NCBI RefSeq assembly: GCF_017876155.1 | Contig: NZ_JAGINP010000029.1 | Coordinates: 1 to 64,000 of the forward strand | Direction: 5' to 3' | Length of the DNA stretch: 64,000 bases | From: Azospirillum rugosum | Lineage (GTDB): Bacteria > Pseudomonadota > Alphaproteobacteria > Azospirillales > Azospirillaceae | Shown: one piece after another, positions 17,550 to 25,700 of the stretch | How the letters are laid out: each line of letters begins with the position of its first letter | Numbering within the stretch: position 1 is the stretch's first letter | The notes under the pieces: model-generated | What the model saw: the letters and a program-made list of their open reading frames with translations, nothing else | What the model was told of the DNA's origin: nothing | Databases searched by the model: none | Made by a program: the position numbers and the translations under genes

Positions 17550-18614
17550 TCACGCGCCGGCCGGACGCACGATCACGTCGCCGGGCTTCAGGCCGGACAG
17601 CACCTCGATCCCGCCGGACTGGTCGCCGACCTTGGGAATCGGGCCGCCGACCTGGACCGGCGCCTCCGTCCCGTCGGCCAGCCGCACGAAGTCGGTGCCG
17701 AAGCGGCGCAGCACATAGTCGGGCGGAATGACGAAGGCCTCCCGCGTGCCGGTGGCGACGTAGACGCGCACGCGCTCGCCCACGAAGAAGTCACCGAGCC
17801 CGGTCACAGTGGCGTCGGCGACCACCTGGCCGCCGGCCATCTCCGGATAGACCTGACGGACGGTGCCGCGCTTCAGGTCCAGCGCCTTTGGTTCCTGCGC
17901 CGCCTCTCCGCCCGGCGGCGTGGCCGGGGCGAGCCCGCGGTCGCCGACCAGCACCGGGTCGCCCTCGTGCATGAAGCGGGCGTGCCGTTCGGGCAGGTGC
18001 AGGCGCAGCACGTAGGTCTCGGTCGCGATGCTCGCCACCGGCTCGCCGGGCATCACCACCGCGCCGTCGATCACCTTGACCTGGAGGATGCGGCCGTTGG
18101 CGGGCGCGAACACCTCGCCCTCGCGCAGCTGCTGGTCCACCACCGCGCGCTCCGCCTTCATGGCGGCGATCTGGGCGCGCGCCACGTCGACCGCAGACTG
18201 TGCGTCGTCGAGCCGCTGCTGCGTGCCGGTACCGCTCGCCCGCAGCTGGCGGGCGCGGTCAAGTTCGAGTTCAGCCTGGTGCTGCTGCGCCTGAAGGGCC
18301 TGGATGCGCGCGTCGAGCGCCGCCAATTGCAGCGGCAGCTTGGGGTCGCGCACGGTGGCGACGACCTGGCCCATGGCGACCTTGTCGCCTTCCTTCGCCT
18401 TCAGGTCGGCGATGGTGCCGCCGATGCGGGTGCGCGCCAGCGTCTCGTGGACGCTTTCCACGGTGGCGAAGACGGCCTTCAGATCCTCGACCGGGCGGGG
18501 CTGCACCGTGAGGCGGTCGGCGTCTGCCTTAGCCTGGGCGCGCGCCCAGGACAGCGGAACGGCGGCGAGCAGGAGTGTCGCGACCAAAGCAAGGGGTGCG
18601 GTTCGACGGGGCAT
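17550..18614 (-). CDS. RND efflux periplasmic adaptor (membrane fusion protein)
   Basis: The protein is 354 aa. A Sec-type signal peptide (LALVATLLLAAVPLSWARAQ) precedes a lipoyl-like hairpin, an alpha-helical coiled segment around residues 95-145 (ALDARIQALQAQQHQAELEL) and the C-terminal barrel domains of HlyD/AcrA-type adaptors. It lies 13 bases before the pump gene, first in the three-gene operon. Its upstream region, shared with the divergent ArsR gene, holds four copies of a 14-bp tandem repeat. Confidence 0.88.
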   Translation of the reverse strand: MPRRTAPLALVATLLLAAVPLSWARAQAKADADRLTVQPRPVEDLKAVFATVESVHETLARTRIGGTIADLKAKEGDKVAMGQVVATVRDPKLPLQLAALDARIQALQAQQHQAELELDRARQLRASGTGTQQRLDDAQSAVDVARAQIAAMKAERAVVDQQLREGEVFAPANGRILQVKVIDGAVVMPGEPVASIATETYVLRLHLPERHARFMHEGDPVLVGDRGLAPATPPGGEAAQEPKALDLKRGTVRQVYPEMAGGQVVADATVTGLGDFFVGERVRVYVATGTREAFVIPPDYVLRRFGTDFVRLADGTEAPVQVGGPIPKVGDQSGGIEVLSGLKPGDVIVRPAGA

Positions 18615-18625
18615 GACGGGCCACC

Positions 18626-18679
18626 TTGGACGGGATGCCTGGGACGGGATGCCTGGGACGAGATGCCCGAGACGAGATG
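18626..18679. repeat. Four-copy 14-bp tandem repeat upstream of the RND operon
   Basis: Units of the form TGGGACGGGATGCC (copies near 18627, 18640 and 18654, and a diverged fourth from 18668) run head to tail immediately upstream of the adaptor start at 18614. The first copy is one base short and the later ones have G-to-A changes. Being between two divergent promoters, the array could change promoter spacing or be a slippage-prone variable site. Confidence 0.75.
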
Positions 18680-18691
18680 AATGGGCGCCTC

Positions 18692-18722
18692 TTGACCGTT
18701 AATTTAGAACAAGCTAATTTAG
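18692..18722 (+). promoter_or_regulatory. Promoter and repeated half-site of the second ArsR gene
   Basis: TTGACC (18692-18697), a 17-base spacer and TAATTT (18715-18720) form a good sigma-70 promoter. The octamer TAATTTAG occurs twice, at 18700-18707 and 18715-18722, the second copy overlapping the -10. CTAATTTAG is itself nearly palindromic and resembles the CTAAT half-sites at the bigR and sqr operators. Expected transcription would start at about the ATG at 18728, so the mRNA may be leaderless. Confidence 0.55.
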
Positions 18723-18727
18723 TGTCA

Positions 18728-19075
18728 ATGAATGAATTGGATGGCCGCCCCATCCGTTCGGCGGCGCGCCTGCTGAAGGCGCTGGCCAACGAACGGCGCC
18801 TTTCCATCCTCTGCCTCCTGGCACGCGGGGAGATGTGCGTTGGCGCCCTCGTGGACACGGTTGGGCTCAGCCAGTCGGCCTTGTCGCAGCACTTGGCCAA
18901 GCTGCGCGCCGAGGGCCTCGTGCAGACCCGACGCGAGGGCCATACCATCTTCTACGCGCTGGCCAGCGCCGAAGCGGCGGCCGTGATCGAGGTGCTGGCG
19001 GGGCTGTACTGCGACCGTTCGCCAGCCGCGCGTCCGCCCTCAAGTCAACCCTTGCACCGGGAGACATCGACATGA
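18728..19075 (+). CDS. ArsR-family regulator, BigR/SqrR-like
   Basis: This winged-helix repressor has 115 aa from the ATG at 18728. It is a paralogue of BigR in this window, sharing the recognition segment LSQSALSQHLAKLRAEGL. The cysteine pair C29 (LSILCLL) and C95 (GLYCDRS) occupies the same positions as in BigR, so sulfane-sulfur sensing is likely. An extra C37 is present. It is divergent from the RND operon and leads into a DUF2892 gene and then sqr, so it probably controls the sulfide-oxidation half of the island. No ribosome site is obvious before the start. Confidence 0.85.
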   Translation: MNELDGRPIRSAARLLKALANERRLSILCLLARGEMCVGALVDTVGLSQSALSQHLAKLRAEGLVQTRREGHTIFYALASAEAAAVIEVLAGLYCDRSPAARPPSSQPLHRETST

Positions 19076-19275
19076 GCATCGACCGCATCGTGATGGCCTT
19101 CGCCGGGACCGTGGTCCTGCTGAGTCTGGCCCTGTCGCAGCTGCACAGCCCACAGTGGCTGTGGCTGGCCGCCTTCGTCGGCGCCAACCTGCTCCAGGCC
19201 GCCTTCACCGGCTTCTGTCCGCTGGCGATGATCCTCAAGCGGCTGGGCGCCCGGCCCGGGGTTGCCTTCCCCTGA
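19072..19275 (+). CDS. DUF2892 (YgaP-like) membrane protein
   Basis: The protein is 67 aa with two membrane segments (about residues 6-22 and 29-46) and a GFCPLAMILKRLG motif near the C-terminus, as in the membrane domain of the rhodanese YgaP and stand-alone DUF2892 proteins. It overlaps the ArsR stop (ATGA), so translation is coupled. Such proteins recur beside rhodanese and sulfide genes. Their function is not established, although handling thiocyanate or sulfur species at the membrane has been suggested for YgaP. Confidence 0.8.
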   Translation: MSIDRIVMAFAGTVVLLSLALSQLHSPQWLWLAAFVGANLLQAAFTGFCPLAMILKRLGARPGVAFP

Positions 19276-19314
19276 AGGCGCGGCCCCACGATCGGTACCT
19301 CCTCTGCGCCATTC

Positions 19315-19330
19315 ATTAGTCTTTCCTAAT
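19315..19330. promoter_or_regulatory. Putative ArsR/BigR-type operator upstream of sqr
   Basis: ATTAG (19315-19319) and CTAAT (19326-19330) form an inverted repeat with a 6-bp spacer in an AT-rich patch of the 211-bp gap before sqr. The half-site is shared with the bigR–blh palindrome and the repeats before the second ArsR gene. Which regulator binds is not known. Confidence 0.5.
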
Positions 19331-19486
19331 AAAGTACGGTGACCATCGACGCGGAAGGCATGGCCTCCGCTGGGGACGGCCCGGGAAGCGGTCGCCCGCG
19401 CGCACTCCCACCACAGAACGCAAGGGCCGCCGGGCATCCGGGAACGGCGTCCGAGAACAAGGCCCTGCCAAGGAGAGGAAACGATC

Positions 19487-20782
19487 ATGGCGCACATCGT
19501 CGTCCTTGGGGCAGGCATCGGCGGCATTCCGATGGCCTACGAGATGAAGGACCTGACGCGGCCGGAGGACCGGATCACCGTCGTCTCCAACACCGACCAT
19601 TTCCAGTTCGTGCCGTCCAACCCCTGGGTGGCCGTGGGCTGGCGCAGGCGGGAGGACATAACCGTCCCGCTCGCCGAGCCCTTCGCCCGCAAGGGCATCG
19701 CCTTCAGACCGGTCGGCTGTCGCCGCGTGTTGCCCGAAGAAAACGCGCTGGAGCTGAACGACGGCTCCCGCCTCGGCTACGACCAGCTGGTGATCGCCAC
19801 CGGCCCGGAACTGGCCTTCGACGAGATCGAGGGGTTCGGCCCGCAGGCCAACACCATCTCCATCTGCCATGTCGATCACGCGGTGGAGGCCGCCAAGCGC
19901 TGGGAAGAGTTCTGCCGCAACCCCGGCCCGCTCGTGATCGGCGCCGTGCAGGGGGCCTCCTGCTTCGGTCCGGCCTACGAGTTCGCGATGATCGCCGACG
20001 CCGACCTGCGCCGCCGCAAGATCCGCCACAAGGTGCCGATCACCTTCGTCACCTCGGAGCCCTACATCGGCCATCTCGGGCTCGGCGGGGTGGGGGACAC
20101 CAAGGGCCTGCTGGAATCCGCGCTGCGCGAGCGGCACATCAGGTGGATCGTCAACGCCCGCACCGACCGCTTCGAGCCCGAGGCGGTGCACGTCACCGAA
20201 TTCGGCGAGGACGGCCAGGAGAAGGCGAAGCACGTCATCGAAAGCCGTCTGACCATGATGCTGCCCGCCTTCCGCGGCATCGGCGCGCTGCGCGGCGTGG
20301 AGGGGCTGGTCAACCCGCGCGGCTTCGTGCTGACCGACAAGCACCAGCGCAACCCGACACACCGCAACGTCTTCGGCGTTGGCGTGTGCATCGCCATCCC
20401 GCCGGTCGAGAAGACGCCCGTGCCGGTCGGCGTGCCCAAGACCGGCTACATGATCGAGACCATGGTCACCGCCACGGCCCGCAACATCCGCGCCCTGCTC
20501 GACGGGACGGAACCAACCGAGGAGCCGACCTGGAACGCCCTGTGCCTGGCCGACTTCGGCGACAGCGGCGTCGCCTTCGTCGCCATGCCGCAGATCCCGC
20601 CGCGCAACGTCAACTGGGCGGCGCACGGGCGCTGGGTGCACCTCGCCAAGGTGGGGTTCGAGCGCTACTTCCTGCGCAAGGTCCGCAAAGGCATCAGTGA
20701 GCCGGTGTACGAGCGCTACGTGCTCAAACTGCTTGGCCTGAAGCGCGTCCAGGAGCCGAGCCCGGAGACGACCGACGTGTGA
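19487..20782 (+). CDS. sqr: Sulfide:quinone oxidoreductase-type flavoprotein
   Basis: This FAD enzyme of 431 aa would oxidise sulfide to zero-valent sulfur and pass electrons to quinone at the inner membrane. The FAD-binding GAGIGG loop (8-13), the ATG motif (IATGPE near 104) and two well-placed cysteines, C159 (GASCFGPAYEF) and C301 (GVCIAIPP), fit the redox-active pair of sulfide:quinone oxidoreductases. The tail contains an amphipathic stretch. A GGAGAGGA ribosome site precedes the ATG. A TsdA-like cytochrome gene follows 57 bases downstream on the same strand, probably in the same operon. Confidence 0.85.
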   Translation: MAHIVVLGAGIGGIPMAYEMKDLTRPEDRITVVSNTDHFQFVPSNPWVAVGWRRREDITVPLAEPFARKGIAFRPVGCRRVLPEENALELNDGSRLGYDQLVIATGPELAFDEIEGFGPQANTISICHVDHAVEAAKRWEEFCRNPGPLVIGAVQGASCFGPAYEFAMIADADLRRRKIRHKVPITFVTSEPYIGHLGLGGVGDTKGLLESALRERHIRWIVNARTDRFEPEAVHVTEFGEDGQEKAKHVIESRLTMMLPAFRGIGALRGVEGLVNPRGFVLTDKHQRNPTHRNVFGVGVCIAIPPVEKTPVPVGVPKTGYMIETMVTATARNIRALLDGTEPTEEPTWNALCLADFGDSGVAFVAMPQIPPRNVNWAAHGRWVHLAKVGFERYFLRKVRKGISEPVYERYVLKLLGLKRVQEPSPETTDV

Positions 20783-20839
20783 TCGCTCGTCGTTTGAAAT
20801 CAGCTGTGGAGACGTCAGGTTTACGAAAGGGCACCCCCT

Positions 20840-21844
20840 ATGAAGCCCATCAAGGTGCTGATCGGTGCGCTGGCCGTTCTGGCCATCGGCGCGACCATCC
20901 ACCCGCCGTCGCGCACGGCGCAGGCTGCGGAGCCGCCGTCACAGACCATCGACCTGACCAAGTGGACGCCGCCGGATCTGGCGACGGTGAAGGACGACGA
21001 CCTCGGCACGCTCATCAAATACGGCTACGCCCTGACGACCGAGACCCACAAGCATCTGGGCCCGGAGGCCGCCGACCCGGCCAAGCGCTACTCCGGCAAC
21101 AACCTGGCCTGCCAAAGCTGCCACCTGAACGCCGGGACCCAGCCCTACGCCATGCCGTGGACCGGCGTGCACGCGGTGTTCCCGATGTACCGGGCGCGCG
21201 AGGACGGCATCAGCACCATCGAGGAGCGCGTCAACGGCTGCATGCAGCGAAGCATGAACGGCAAGGCTTTGCCCTTGGACGGCACCGAGATGAAGGCGTT
21301 CGTCGCCTACATGAAGTGGCTGTCCACCGGCATTCCGGTCGGGGCGAAGATCGAGGGCGCCGGCACCAAGGCGATCAAGGAACCGGCGCGCGCGGCCAAC
21401 CCGGAACGCGGGAAACAGGTCTACGCTGAGGTCTGCGCCGCCTGCCATCAGCCAGACGGCCAGGGCGTGCGCAAGGGGCAGGTCGGCGACGGCGCGGGCT
21501 ATCAGTTCCCGCCGCTGTGGGGCTCGGACAGCTACAACGACGGTGCGGGCATGTACCGCGGCCTGACCGCGGCGGCCTTCGTCCACAGCAACATGCCGTT
21601 GGGCACGGCCCATGAGGCGCCGGTGCTGTCGGACGAGGACGCCTACGACGTCATCGCTTTCGTCAACAGCCAGCCGCGCCCCCACAAGGAGGGTGTGGAG
21701 ACGGACTTCCCGAACCGCCTGCGCAAGCCCGTGGACATGCCGTTCCCGCCGTTCGCGGACGGCTTCCCGGCGGAGCAGCACAAGTACGGCCCCTACGACC
21801 CGATCCGCGCCAAGCTGAAGGAGTTGCGGCAGGCGGCGCAGTGA
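20840..21844 (+). CDS. TsdA-like diheme cytochrome c (thiosulfate dehydrogenase family)
   Basis: The protein is 334 aa: an N-terminal signal peptide (cleavage near AQAAEP) and two c-heme sites, CQSCH (91-95) and CAACH (199-203). Cys134 in VNGCMQRSMNG corresponds to the axial cysteine ligand of heme 1 in TsdA, the hallmark of thiosulfate dehydrogenases that link two thiosulfates to tetrathionate or run the reverse reaction. It is periplasmic and probably co-transcribed with sqr. The exact electron acceptor is unknown; the diheme cytochrome encoded convergently next door is a candidate. Confidence 0.8.
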   Translation: MKPIKVLIGALAVLAIGATIHPPSRTAQAAEPPSQTIDLTKWTPPDLATVKDDDLGTLIKYGYALTTETHKHLGPEAADPAKRYSGNNLACQSCHLNAGTQPYAMPWTGVHAVFPMYRAREDGISTIEERVNGCMQRSMNGKALPLDGTEMKAFVAYMKWLSTGIPVGAKIEGAGTKAIKEPARAANPERGKQVYAEVCAACHQPDGQGVRKGQVGDGAGYQFPPLWGSDSYNDGAGMYRGLTAAAFVHSNMPLGTAHEAPVLSDEDAYDVIAFVNSQPRPHKEGVETDFPNRLRKPVDMPFPPFADGFPAEQHKYGPYDPIRAKLKELRQAAQ

Positions 21845-21896
21845 TCGGTCCGGCCCCTTTCAGCGGAGGAGCTTTCGGGCTCCCCCGCCACCCTTT

Positions 21897-22394
21897 TCAG
21901 CCGCCGGAATGGACCTCGCGTTCGACGCGCGTCAGCAGGTCGACGAAGAACGCCGTTTCCTCCGGCGTCAGGCCCAGCTTCGCGTGGCGCGGCAGGAATT
22001 CGGCGACCGGACGGCCGCTTTCGCGGCTTTGCAGCACCCCGTCACGGACGACCAGGGACTCACGCGCCAGATCGGCCGCGGTTTCGTGGCAGCGCCCACA
22101 CCGTTCCTTGAAACGCGGCGGCGTGCTCGCCTGAGCGAGCAGCATCTCGTACATCGGCTGGACGAGGTCCTGCGGCAGATAATGGTGGTTCAGGAAGACG
22201 AGCAGGTCATCCTTGTGATGACCGCCCTGCAATTTCCCATTCTTCACGGTCAGGAACCGTTGGGCGAAGGCACCGGCATGGGGGTGGCAGTCCCCACACG
22301 TCTGCTCCCAGAAACGGTGCAGGTCGGTCGCCTTGCCCGGCCCCGCGAGAATGAGCCCAGGCACGAAGAACGCCAGCGCCAAAACCGTTCTCAT
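21897..22394 (-). CDS. Small diheme cytochrome c
   Basis: The protein is 165 aa from the ATG at 22394. It has a signal peptide (VLALAFFVPGLILAG) and two heme-binding sites, CGDCH (33-37) and CGRCH (99-103), placed ~65 residues apart. It is convergent with the TsdA-like gene, 52 bases away. It is likely a periplasmic electron carrier in sulfur oxidation. I do not recognise a named family. A frame extension upstream of 22394 is Cys/Arg-rich and probably not translated. Confidence 0.75.
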   Translation of the reverse strand: MRTVLALAFFVPGLILAGPGKATDLHRFWEQTCGDCHPHAGAFAQRFLTVKNGKLQGGHHKDDLLVFLNHHYLPQDLVQPMYEMLLAQASTPPRFKERCGRCHETAADLARESLVVRDGVLQSRESGRPVAEFLPRHAKLGLTPEETAFFVDLLTRVEREVHSGG

Positions 22395-22709
22395 GCTGCG
22401 TCTCCTTGAAGAGCAAAGCATCAGCCGACAGCGGGCGGCCGCTGCCGGAGCATTTCCACAGCGGCTGCACGGCATCGGGCAGCATGGCACATTTCATCAT
22501 CGGACAGTACCCCTTCCGCACGCAGGGTTCTGGCGGCGGCGGCCGGACAAACCGTCTGTCTCGGTACGGTTGGGGGGCGCCGTGAAGGCGCCAGCCGGCC
22601 GCGTTCGGGGATCACCGCTGGCTGTGCCTTGGAACCGGGCTTGTCCGCCCTGCGGGAACGTTCGATACTGCGCCCCCGATCTGTTCCGTATCGTTGGGAG
22701 AAAGCTCGC
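22395..22709. other. Intergenic region, cytochrome / SNF2 helicase
   Basis: About 315 bases between divergent genes. Open frames on the minus strand here lack family resemblance. A GGGAG ribosome site lies about a dozen bases before the GTG at 22710. No clear promoter palindrome or repeat was found. Confidence 0.4.
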
Positions 22710-25700
22710 GTGATCGCCCTGTCGTCCCTGCGCCGCTTCTTCGACGCCGGCTCGTTCGAGCGTGGGCAGCGCTATGAGCGGGAACGCCGTGTCGTCACGC
22801 TCGACGTGGTCGCCCGCGGAAAGGGTGTCCTGTCCCTCACCGCCAGCGTCCAGGGGTCGGAGCGCCGGCCCTACGAGCAGGACATCGACGTGACGGTCAA
22901 GGGCGACGCCGTCCAGCTGGTGGACGGCGGGTGCGACTGCCCGGTCGGCTACAACTGCAAGCACGTCGCCGCCGCCGTGATCGCCTGGGCACGGCGGCAG
23001 GACACGAAGCCGAACGATACGGCGGCCGACCGCACCGCCCGGCCCCCCTCCCACTCTTCGGCCGAGTTCGCCCCGTCTGCCCCACCGACGCCGGTGCCGG
23101 CACTGTCGGCCCCGCTGCAAGCGCTGCTGTTCCGGCTGGACGAGGCGGCGGCGCGCGACGCCGGCGACACCTACCCCGAGACGGTGCGCAAGCGCCTGCT
23201 CTACGTGCTGGGGCTGGAGGAGGGAACCGACGGCGGGCGCCGGCTGGCGCTGCGCGTCCTGTCGGTCTCGCTGCGCAAGGACGGCGGCTTCGCCAACGAC
23301 GCCAAAACCTACGACTGGCATCAATTGAGCAACATGCCGGCGGCGAAATTCATCATCCCGTCGGACCGCGCCATCCTGTCCGTCGCGGCGCGAACGTCGG
23401 ACTATGCCACCCCCAACAGCTTTGCGCTGGCCGCGGAATGGGCTCCCTGGCTGATCGAGCGAATGCTGCGCAGCGGGCGCCTGCACTGGGGCGACTTCCG
23501 GACCGGCCGGCCCCTGCGCGCCGGCCCGGCGCGGCCGGGGACCCCGCGCTGGGACCACGACTCCACCGGGCGGCAGCGCTTCGCCATCGCGCTGGAGGCG
23601 CCCTCGGCCATCGCGCTGCCGACCGTGCCGCTCCTCTTCCTCGACCCGGACAGCGGAGAATGCGGCCCCATCGATACGGGCCTGGCGCCGAACGTGGCCG
23701 CCACGCTGCTGGGCGCGCCGCCGCTGCCGCCCAGCGAGGTCGCCGCTTTTCGCGCGGCGGCGGGGCGGCTCGGCGACCGGCTGCCGGTCCTGCCGGACCC
23801 GCCGACCCGCACGGAAACCCGGCGCGTGGCGCCCCGGCCGCGGCTGCGCCTGCGGCTCGCCCGGCACGGCTACGGCTATGACCACCGCTATGGCTACGGC
23901 TACGGGGCGGGCGCCTACGGCTCCGCCACGGCGACCGGCGTGCCCGTTGCGGAGCTGTCGTTCGACTACGCCGCCACGCGCGTCGCCTCGAACGGGCCGG
24001 CGACGCCGCTGCAATGGATGGAGGACGGCGTCCTGGTCACGGCCGACCGCCAGCCGAAGGAGGAGGCGAAGGCCGCGCAGCGCCTGCGCAAGGCCGATCT
24101 CGTTCCCAATCCGATGCCGCTCAGCGTCGGGGGCGGTCCGCCGGTGCAGAAGGCGCTGTTCGTGGCGTCCGGCGACGCGCTGGCGGAACGATCCGTCTGG
24201 CTGGAGCTGGTCCACACAGGCTTGTCGGCCCTGCGTGCCGAAGGCTGGGGCGTGGAAATCGACCCGGACTTCCCATACCAGGTTCTGGACGCGCCAGCGG
24301 ACTGGGCCTTGGAGATCGGTGACGGCACGGGCATCGACTGGTTCGGCCTGTCGTTGGGCGTGGAGGTCGGGGGCGAGCGCATCGACCTGCTGCCCGTGCT
24401 GCGCACCGTCATCGAGGCGCTGGGCCGCTTCGACCCCGCCGAATTCTACCCCGACGAATTCTACCCCGCCGAATTCGACCCCGCCGACGCGGCCTTCAAC
24501 AACGGCGGCAGCGACGAGACCGGCCCGCCGCGCGGGCTCGACGCGGTGCTGGAGATGGTGGCGCCGGACGGTGTGCTGTTCGTCCAGGTGGACGACACCC
24601 GCTTCCTGCCGCTGGAGGTCGGGCGCCTGCGCCCGCTGATCGGCGTGCTGATGGAGCTGTTCGGCCTGCAGCCGGACGGCGGGGCCGGTGCGGGCCTGCG
24701 GATCGGGCGGACGCACCTGGGCGACCTCGCCGCGCTGGAGGCCGCCGCCGGGGCCGTCGGCATCCCGCTGCTGGGCGCCGACGCGGTGCGGCGCATGGCC
24801 CAGGCCCTGCGCGCGACCGGCGGCGTGCCGGCCGCAACGGTGCCGGAGGGCCTGCGGGCGACCCTGCGGCCCTACCAGAAGGCCGGGCTGGACTGGCTGC
24901 AGTTCCTGGCCGCGCACGGCTTCGGCGGCATCCTGGCCGACGACATGGGGCTGGGCAAGACGGTGCAGGCGCTGGCCCACCTGCTGGCCGAGAAGGAGGC
25001 CGGGCGGCTCGACCGGCCCAGCCTGCTGGTGGCGCCGACCAGCGTGCTGGGCAACTGGCGGGCCGAGGTGCAGCGCTTCGCGCCGGGGCTGCGGACGCTG
25101 GTGCTGCACGGGCCGCAGCGCAAGGCGGCGCACGGCGCGCTCGGCGACCACGATCTGGTGGTGACCTCCTACGCACTGCTGCCGCGCGACCGCGAGGCGC
25201 TGGAGGCGCAGCCCTGGCATCTGGCGATCTTCGACGAGGCGCAATACCTGAAGAACCCCGCCGCGCAGGCGACCAAGGCGGCCCAGGCGCTGGAGGCGCG
25301 GCAGCGGCTGTGCCTGACCGGCACGCCGGTCGAGAACAACCTGGACGAGCTGTGGTCGCTGTTCGCGCTCGCCGTGCCGCCGCTGCTGGGCGACCGCACC
25401 GGCTTCCGCCGGCAGTTCCGCACGCCCATCGAGAAGCGTGGCGACGCCGACCGGCAGCGCGTCCTGGCCCGGCGGGTGCGCCCCTTCCTGCTGCGCCGCA
25501 CGAAGGAGGAGGTGGCCTCCGAGCTGCCGCCCAAGACGGAGATCGTGGAGACGGTGGAGCCGCACGCCGCCCAGCGCGACCTGTACGAGACGATCCGCCT
25601 GGCCATGGACAAGCGGGTGCGGGAGGAGGTGGCGCGCAAGGGGCTGGCGCGCAGCCACATCACCATCCTGGACGCGCTGCTGAAGCTGCGGCAGGTGTGC

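Noticed and set aside
14234..17731. A 1165-codon open frame on the plus strand.
   Set aside because: It is antisense to the RND pump and adaptor and has low-complexity composition (Arg, Gln, Asp and His runs) with no motifs.
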